Below, one piece after another: positions 15,323 through 19,818 of a DNA stretch of 19,818 bases. The notes beneath the pieces are model-generated. The model saw nothing but the letters and a program-made list of their open reading frames with translations. It did not search any database and was not told where the DNA came from. The position numbers were made by a program, and so were the translations under genes. Position 1 is the stretch's first letter; each line of letters starts with the position of its first letter. The DNA comes from Lachnospiraceae bacterium. Lineage in GTDB: Bacteria > Bacillota > Clostridia > Lachnospirales > Lachnospiraceae. The stretch covers positions 1-19,818 of the forward strand of contig SVEW01000026.1 in the NCBI GenBank assembly GCA_015057205.1. Direction: 5' to 3'.

Positions 15323-16659
15323 ACCGATTAGAAGAATTAAAACAGATGCAGGGGGAAATCGGGGAGATGCCAAAGGAACTTCAAATGCCAGAGCTTACAA
15401 GGCGAATGAAGAAAAAAGTGTGGCGCCACAGGGTATTTGTCAGTCTACGAAGTCTATGCCTTGCGTTGATAATTTTTGTAGGTGGGATGACTATTGGAGT
15501 AAATGGATCTCGAACCTTTGCGGACTCTGTAAAAAGCATTCCACTATTAAATAAGCTGGCAGCAGCCGTAGACTTTTCCAAGGGCTACGAGGATGCGGTG
15601 CGTAAAGAGTATGTAACGAAAATTGGAAAGGTGGTTAAGACCAAGGCCGGAGATGTAATGCTTTCCTATGTAATGGCAGATGACAGCATGCTGGTAATGT
15701 TTATCGACGGTAGCTGGGAAAAAGAAGGATACGAGCTTGTCCTTGAAAAACTCGTCGATACGGATACCGGAAAAGATATCGAATGGAGTGGAATTACATC
15801 ATTATTAGGAAATGATAAGCAAGGTCTGGAGGTGCTGGATCCAAAATGGAATCAGCATCATCAGCATATATCGGCAGAGTTGAGTCTGCGTAAGATTGAC
15901 GGCGAAACGTCGAAAGAGTTGGATACGGTAAGCTTTACCTTTTCCACAGGAAAAAAGCTTGAGGCTCGCACTTTTACACCAAAGAAGGAGTTTACGATAA
16001 ACGGATTATCCTATCGTATTGATAAAGTAACCATGTACCCACTTTCTACCGAAGTGGAGGTGACATATCTAGATGATGTGGGAATTGATTCAGATAAGGA
16101 CAGGGAATATCAGACCTTGGGAATGGATTTTACGGTGAAGGGCAAAAAAGAAAGTCGGGGGCATATATGCAATAATGGGCTGAGTGTAATTGGTCGTGAT
16201 TTAGGAAAAGGCAGAGAGTGCTATTATCTGGAGAGCGGATATTATATGTTAGATTCGGATGTGACTTTAAGCCTTGACTGTGTTTATCAGTTGCCGAAGG
16301 AACTGCAGGAGGTTACGTATGATAGCGAAACAAAGACACTGACCGATGCAAATGGAGAATTAACGGATGTTACAGTAAAGGCAGAGCTGGGTTCCTATGG
16401 TGGAGAGGAAGGACCTTGGCTGATGCTAAGGCCCAATATAAAATTTGAAGGAGCGTTTGGCATGCCAAATATATTTGGGGATGTGAATATGCCGAATGGT
16501 GATTTGCATTCGCTGGTATGTGACGTCATCTCTAGCACAAGTGGAGATGGATATTATAAGATAAAAGAAAGCTATAAGGATGCAGAGGGGAAAATACGCT
16601 TTATTCGGGGATATCCGGAATTTGTGGAAAAGCCGGGAATAAAAATCAAACTAAAATAA
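15319..16659 (+). CDS. DUF4179 membrane protein, probable anti-sigma factor
   Basis: The 446-residue protein has a charged cytoplasmic N-terminus (1-39), one membrane helix (about 40-61) and a large extracytoplasmic part. Just after the helix, FADSVKSIPLLNKLAAAVDFSKGYEDAV (residues 68-95) is the DUF4179 hallmark. The rest is beta-rich with many charged residues and no recognised catalytic motif. The topology and the ATGA overlap with the ECF sigma gene indicate that it sequesters the sigma factor and senses an envelope condition. This is established for similar pairs only by analogy. No zinc-binding HxxxCxxC motif is present, so it is not a ZAS-type anti-sigma factor. Confidence 0.85.
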   Translation: MNRLEELKQMQGEIGEMPKELQMPELTRRMKKKVWRHRVFVSLRSLCLALIIFVGGMTIGVNGSRTFADSVKSIPLLNKLAAAVDFSKGYEDAVRKEYVTKIGKVVKTKAGDVMLSYVMADDSMLVMFIDGSWEKEGYELVLEKLVDTDTGKDIEWSGITSLLGNDKQGLEVLDPKWNQHHQHISAELSLRKIDGETSKELDTVSFTFSTGKKLEARTFTPKKEFTINGLSYRIDKVTMYPLSTEVEVTYLDDVGIDSDKDREYQTLGMDFTVKGKKESRGHICNNGLSVIGRDLGKGRECYYLESGYYMLDSDVTLSLDCVYQLPKELQEVTYDSETKTLTDANGELTDVTVKAELGSYGGEEGPWLMLRPNIKFEGAFGMPNIFGDVNMPNGDLHSLVCDVISSTSGDGYYKIKESYKDAEGKIRFIRGYPEFVEKPGIKIKLK

Positions 16660-16671
16660 TCAAAAAGACTA

Positions 16672-16702
16672 TTGACTCTCACATTATGGTAGGGATTAAA
16701 GT
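16672..16702 (+). promoter_or_regulatory. MerR-type promoter with 19-bp spacer and dyad operator
   Basis: TTGACT (16672-16677) and TAAAGT (16697-16702) are separated by 19 bases, the over-long spacing that MerR-family activators correct by twisting DNA. Within the spacer CTCTcaCAT and ATGgtAGGG form an imperfect dyad. It lies 40 bases before the MerR gene start, which suggests autoregulation. Confidence 0.75.
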
Positions 16703-16741
16703 AGTAGTGAGCTCAAAAAACATCCATGGAGGTAGAAACAA

Positions 16742-17545
16742 ATGCTTAAAATAGGAGAGTTTTCAAAATTATCCAGAGTAAGTATCAGGATGCTTCGCCA
16801 CTACGATGATATTGGTTTGTTGAAACCCGCCCAGATTGATGATTTTACGGGATATCGATATTATCGTGAGGATCAATTATTCATGGTTGCAAGGATTACG
16901 GCACTAAAGGACATGGGATTTGCCCTGGCTGATATTGTGCGTATCCTTGAGGTCTATGATGATAAAGAAAAACTCGATGGATTTTTCATGGCCAGACAAA
17001 AGGAATTGGCTGAAGCGGCCAAGGAAATGGAGTATAAACTGATGCTTCTGGATACAGCCCGAAAAAGGCTGAGGAAGGAGCAAAAAATGGGTTTTGATGT
17101 AACCGTAAAGACAATACCTGAGCGGTATGCAGCTACTGTACACATGGTGGTTCCACACTATGAGGATGAGGGAATGGCATGGAACATGATGGGAGAATGC
17201 AAAGAGCCGCTCATTCCTGCAGATCCTTGTTATGCGATTGCAGAATTTCTTGACGATGAATTCAAAGAAGAAGACGTTGAGATTGTTGTATCCATGGCGG
17301 TTAAGGGGAAGTATCAGGATACTGAGCATGTGAAGTTTAAAACACTTCCGGCAATCAAAGTGGCCAGCTGCGTTATCAAGGGCTGCTATGATCAGATGGG
17401 AGAGGCTTATGCAACGGTAGCTTCGTGGATTAAGGCAAACGGATATAAGATGAACGGCCCAATGTTTAACATATATCATGTGAGCCCTGCACAGACGCAG
17501 AATCCCGATGAGTATGTAACAGAAGCATGTTTTCCAGTTGAGTAA
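16742..17545 (+). CDS. MerR-family regulator with GyrI-like effector domain
   Basis: The 267-residue transcription factor has a winged helix-turn-helix at residues 1-70 (IGEFSKLSRVSIRMLRHYDD with the IGLLKP and GYRYY family marks), a dimerising coiled coil at about 75-112, and a GyrI/BmrR-like effector domain at about 115-267. That domain opens with DVTVKTIPERYAATVHMVV and ends with the PMFNIYHV...EYVTEACFPVE pattern of drug-sensing members. It would bind a small hydrophobic or cationic compound and switch on transcription. The start follows GGAGG near 16731. No efflux gene is adjacent except the distant ABC pair, so its own promoter is the only visible target. Confidence 0.9.
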   Translation: MLKIGEFSKLSRVSIRMLRHYDDIGLLKPAQIDDFTGYRYYREDQLFMVARITALKDMGFALADIVRILEVYDDKEKLDGFFMARQKELAEAAKEMEYKLMLLDTARKRLRKEQKMGFDVTVKTIPERYAATVHMVVPHYEDEGMAWNMMGECKEPLIPADPCYAIAEFLDDEFKEEDVEIVVSMAVKGKYQDTEHVKFKTLPAIKVASCVIKGCYDQMGEAYATVASWIKANGYKMNGPMFNIYHVSPAQTQNPDEYVTEACFPVE

Positions 17546-17556
17546 TGAATATCTGG

Positions 17557-17590
17557 TGCCGGGAAGTGTTATGGCTTCCCGGCAAGTTTT
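17557..17590 (+). terminator. Terminator of the MerR gene
   Basis: TGCCGGGAAG (17557-17566) and CTTCCCGGCA (17575-17584) form a perfect 10-bp stem around an 8-base loop, followed by AGTTTT. It begins 12 bases after the MerR stop. Confidence 0.85.
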
Positions 17591-17606
17591 ATGTGGGAGG
17601 TTTCGT

Positions 17607-17786
17607 ATGAAATATATTAGAGTTACAAAAGAAAATGTATGCAATGGATGCCCCGAAAAGCAAACATGTCATATTTCCTTGGCCGCAAGTTTTTTTATGC
17701 GCGGCCTCCTGATTTCGCCACATAACTCCTCCTCAACATTTGATGACATATCTCCACCAAGCCAAAAGGATATTTATAATACTTGA
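17607..17786 (+). pseudogene. Short frame, possibly a truncated acetyltransferase start
   Basis: ATG 17607 follows GGGAGG with good spacing and encodes 59 residues. The first eleven, MKYIRVTKENV, resemble the beginning of a GNAT acetyltransferase group whose members continue with an EHICCAIS segment. Here the sequence goes to CNGCPEKQTCHIS and then to unrelated, low-confidence residues. No acetyl-CoA motif follows. It may be the 5' stub of a deleted gene or a genuine small cysteine-containing protein. An upstream TTG start at 17538 would run through the terminator and is unlikely. Confidence 0.35.
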
Positions 17787-17812
17787 CAAAACTATAATTT
17801 TTAGCTTATGCT
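17783..17812 (+). promoter_or_regulatory. Candidate promoter upstream of the DUF4085 gene
   Basis: TTGACA (17783-17788), a perfect -35 box, is followed after 18 bases by TATGCT (17807-17812). It lies about 200 bases before the DUF4085 start and just before the short frame at 17829, so it may originally have served a gene now lost. Confidence 0.5.
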
Positions 17813-17828
17813 TGCTAAGGAGTTTTTT

Positions 17829-17861
17829 ATGCCAAGAACAGGACTATCAGTGTGCAATTGA
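17829..17861 (+). pseudogene. Ten-codon frame after a strong ribosome site, possible regulator stub
   Basis: AAGGAG (17817-17822) is followed by ATG 17829, but the frame ends after MPRTGLSVCN. In another frame about 17859-17915, DNPGVFETMLWYNRYDI is open and vaguely recalls the middle of a TetR-family protein. A TetR gene with a large internal deletion would explain both pieces, but the resemblance is from memory and weak. Confidence 0.25.
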
Positions 17862-18013
17862 TAACCCGGGTGTATTCGAAACGATGCTTTGGTATAACAG
17901 ATATGATATTTAAGAGAAAGTCGTTTCATATATTCAGAAATGTTGGCGACGAATTAATCAGTGCAGAGGATAGACTTGGTGGAAAATTCGAAGTAATGAG
18001 GGAGGGCTGTTAA

Positions 18014-18733
18014 ATGAGATACATGACAAAAGAATGGTATGAGCGGACGCAGAATATCAATCGGCATTTATGGACGAGGGCTTCCAAAAAGGCAGAGGTT
18101 TTTTCGGAGGATTATTTTCGAGAGTTATATAGGCGGGAAGAAAAGAATTGGTTGAAGCGTCAGAAGGAAATAGCAAAGTTTCAAAAGGTTGATCTGGATC
18201 CGGAGCTGGAAAGAGAGTGCTTCGCACAGATATTTCAAAACGATGTGCAGGCTTTGAAGGATACGCTCCCGAAAGAGCTTCTTGATAAAATCGCAGATGT
18301 CCGAGTGCTGGCGCTGTATTATGCTACGGAAGAGGTAAAAGAAAAACTTGTCGGATGGTGTGAGCAGAATGAAAAGATCATGCGGGAAACTCCGGAGGCA
18401 TACTGGAGGGAATTTGAGAAGCAGTTTGGGGAAAATGCACCTGCTTTTATCAAGGAGTTGAATCTGCATGACTGCGAAGTGCAGTCCTGTGAAAGGATAG
18501 GACAGGATGTGGTATTACACATCGATAATGAAGGAGGCTTTACCGACATCAGGGAAATACGGATGAAAAATTGCGAAGTGCTTATGCAGGATGCACCCCT
18601 TTCAGGAGCGCGATGCCTGTACGAAGAAATATACAGGACAGGAGAACGTTTTGAAATCCATTTTCTTATGCAACAGGAGACACTGATTGACTATATTGTT
18701 CGTGTAGATGATTTGGAATATCAATCATTATAA
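18014..18733 (+). CDS. DUF4085 family protein
   Basis: The 239-residue soluble protein begins MRYMTKEWYERTQ, matching the MKYxTKEWY opening that marks DUF4085 proteins. Its N-terminal half is helical and highly charged. The C-terminal half (about 150-239) is beta-rich, with LHDCEVQSCERIGQDVVLHIDNEGGF resembling domains that start with a conserved HDC/HDS. Function is unknown and no catalytic motif is evident. The start directly follows a TAA with GAGGGAGG at 17999-18006 as ribosome site. The phosphodiesterase gene begins 63 bases after the stop, so the two may be cotranscribed. Confidence 0.75.
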   Translation: MRYMTKEWYERTQNINRHLWTRASKKAEVFSEDYFRELYRREEKNWLKRQKEIAKFQKVDLDPELERECFAQIFQNDVQALKDTLPKELLDKIADVRVLALYYATEEVKEKLVGWCEQNEKIMRETPEAYWREFEKQFGENAPAFIKELNLHDCEVQSCERIGQDVVLHIDNEGGFTDIREIRMKNCEVLMQDAPLSGARCLYEEIYRTGERFEIHFLMQQETLIDYIVRVDDLEYQSL

Positions 18734-18796
18734 AGGCCGGAATTTGCAAGCGTATTTTGAAGATGAAAAAACAAATTGCCAAATGGAGGAAACAGT

Positions 18797-19300
18797 ATGA
18801 AAGAATACAAAATTTTGGTTGTGTCTGATTCGCACGGCAGATACGGAAATCTGCAGCGTGCTATTGAGCGCGAGCTGCCTTTTGACGTATTGGTTCATTG
18901 CGGAGATGTGGTAGGAGATATCGCGCTTGCAACAGGCGAGAATCCACCCTACGAGGTGCGGGTAGTAAAGGGCAACTGTGATTTTGGAGGCAGCTTCCCC
19001 GAGGAAGAAGAATTTAAGGTTGGTTTTTGTAATCTTTGGGTAACCCATGGAAACCGATACAACGTGAAATATGAGATGGAGCTTTCCACACTGAAGAAAG
19101 CTGCAAAAGGAAAAAGAGCAGATATTGTTTTATTTGGTCATACCCACTGTCAGGAAATGAAGATGGATGATGAAAATAATATTTTGTTATTGAATCCCGG
19201 AAGTATTGGGGAGTCCAGATTCGGCAATGGATATGGAACCTATGCAACCATAAAGATTACGGAGGACTACGAGATTTTTCCGGAAATGAAACAGATATAA
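18797..19300 (+). CDS. YfcE/MJ0936-type metallophosphoesterase
   Basis: The 167-residue calcineurin-like phosphodiesterase has all metal ligands in order: D11 and H13 (SDSHG), D37 (HCGD), N60 (GNCD), H84 (THGN), and H115 and H117 (GHTH). LNPGS follows, as in the YfcE family. Small stand-alone enzymes of this type hydrolyse phosphodiesters in vitro; their cellular substrate is generally unclear. The ATG at 18797 follows GGAGGAA. An in-frame ATG at 18776 would place the ribosome site inside the gene and adds MPNGGNS, so the later start is preferred. Confidence 0.92.
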   Translation: MKEYKILVVSDSHGRYGNLQRAIERELPFDVLVHCGDVVGDIALATGENPPYEVRVVKGNCDFGGSFPEEEEFKVGFCNLWVTHGNRYNVKYEMELSTLKKAAKGKRADIVLFGHTHCQEMKMDDENNILLLNPGSIGESRFGNGYGTYATIKITEDYEIFPEMKQI

Positions 19301-19304
19301 AGGT

Positions 19305-19326
19305 AAGGGGCTGGTAACAGCCCCTT
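19305..19326. terminator. Shared hairpin between convergent genes
   Basis: AAGGGGCTG (19305-19313) and CAGCCCCTT (19318-19326) pair perfectly around GTAA, five bases after the phosphodiesterase stop and six before the end of the convergent chemotaxis gene. The T-tracts on both sides are weak, so a two-way terminator is likely but not certain. Confidence 0.75.
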
Positions 19327-19331
19327 AATTC

Positions 19332-19818
19332 TTATGATTCTTTAAAGAATTGCATCTCTTCATTCAGTTGTTCGGCAATATCTTTCAGATGAGAAGCAGA
19401 TTCCGCAAGAGTAGTAACGGTTGCGGAAAGCTCTTCTACGGATGCGCCGGTCGTCTCGGAAGATGCTGCATTTTCTTCGGAGATTGCGGAAAGTGATGTC
19501 ATGGCACTCGAAACGGCTGTGTTGGAAGAAACACAGGTCTCGGCTTCCGTGGTGATTTTGGCAACACTTTTTACGGTCTCTTCGATATCGACTAACATGC
19601 CTTTGACGGAATCAAAGGTGTCTCCCAAAGCTTTCTGTTGCTCGACATTTCCTTCCATAACCTGCGTTGCCGCATGTACCGCTTTCTGCGCCTCGGATAA
19701 AAGTGCATCCATTTCCGAACGGATTTCGGAGGCAAGACTGTCGGAATCGTCGGCCAGTTTTCGAATCTCTTCGGCAACAACAGCAAAACCGGCACCCATT
19801 TCACCTGCGCGGGCAGCT
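19332..19818 (-). CDS. Methyl-accepting chemotaxis protein, C-terminal end (partial)
   Basis: This is the signalling part of a chemoreceptor; its N-terminus lies beyond the right edge. The visible frame starts at the edge with AARAGEMGAGFAVVAEEIRKLADDS, the highly conserved hairpin tip that binds CheA and CheW. It continues as an alanine-, serine- and glutamate-rich coiled coil with the methylation-helix pattern SEENAASSETTGASVEELSATVTTLAE, and ends QFFKES. No CheR-docking pentapeptide is present at the end. The sensor domain and ligand cannot be seen. The ATG within the window (19797-19799) is an internal methionine, not the start. Confidence 0.93.
   Translation of the reverse strand, partial: AARAGEMGAGFAVVAEEIRKLADDSDSLASEIRSEMDALLSEAQKAVHAATQVMEGNVEQQKALGDTFDSVKGMLVDIEETVKSVAKITTEAETCVSSNTAVSSAMTSLSAISEENAASSETTGASVEELSATVTTLAESASHLKDIAEQLNEEMQFFKES

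Larger units (their letters stand above)
17546..18013. other. 468-base stretch of truncated frames, probable gene remnants
   Basis: No full-length gene is present. After the MerR terminator there are two start sites with good ribosome sites that lead only to short frames (at 17607 and 17829), a GGCCGC/GCGGCC hairpin (17681-17706), and a promoter-like pair (17783-17812). Some short frames recall known families only in fragments, which suggests decay by deletion rather than a functional locus. Confidence 0.5.

Noticed and set aside
16904..17644. 246-codon minus-strand frame over the MerR gene
   Set aside because: It is a mirror of a well-conserved MerR/GyrI coding sequence; the composition is rich in H, C and I without domain pattern.
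17819..18013. Open frame ending directly at the DUF4085 start
   Set aside because: It has no start codon with a ribosome site; the only internal ATG (about 17904) gives 36 residues with no recognised pattern.
18776..18796. Earlier start for the phosphodiesterase
   Set aside because: GGAGGAA sits between it and ATG 18797, and the family begins just before the SDSHG motif.

Overview
The window looks like chromosomal DNA of a low-to-mid GC Gram-positive anaerobe of the Clostridia, most likely Lachnospiraceae. The evidence is strong AGGAGG ribosome sites, compact ATGA-coupled operons, an ECF sigma factor paired with a DUF4179 protein, a DUF4085 protein, and an F-type c subunit of the sodium-binding kind. 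The genus cannot be read from the sequence alone.

Positions 1-6466 hold a complete F1Fo ATP synthase operon in the classical order atpB-E-F-H-A-G-D-C. It is tightly spaced or overlapping and closed by a strong intrinsic terminator. The c subunit carries Q32, V63, E65, T66 and Y70, the sodium-liganding pattern of Ilyobacter and Acetobacterium rotors, so the enzyme is predicted to run on Na+. A small M50-like membrane metalloprotease follows (6533-6964).

Positions 6965-7593 are non-coding and contain the most unusual structure in the window: six dyads (TTACGKG ... CNCGTAA) in tandem. The CG steps of the two arms are exactly 30 bp apart in all six. Units repeat every 63 bp (six helical turns), with one step of 74 bp (one extra turn). 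The array lies upstream of a gene fusing an Xre-type helix-turn-helix to a SAM methyltransferase (7594-8625). A second non-coding stretch (8626-9153) has hairpins and ends in a promoter and a structured leader for a protein resembling PD-(D/E)XK nucleases (9154-9954). Convergent to it is a YeiH-family transporter gene broken by one frameshift (9986-11004, minus).

Positions 11229-16659 contain two overlapping half-transporter ABC exporter genes, probably forming a heterodimer, then an ECF sigma factor translationally coupled to a membrane-anchored DUF4179 protein, probably its anti-sigma factor. A MerR/GyrI-like regulator with its own 19-bp-spacer promoter follows (16742-17545). A stretch of short truncated reading frames (17546-18013) looks like decayed genes. 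The window ends with a DUF4085 protein, a YfcE-type phosphodiesterase, and on the minus strand the C-terminal end of a methyl-accepting chemotaxis protein that runs off the edge. Apart from the ATP synthase the genes form several small units, each with its own promoter or terminator signals.
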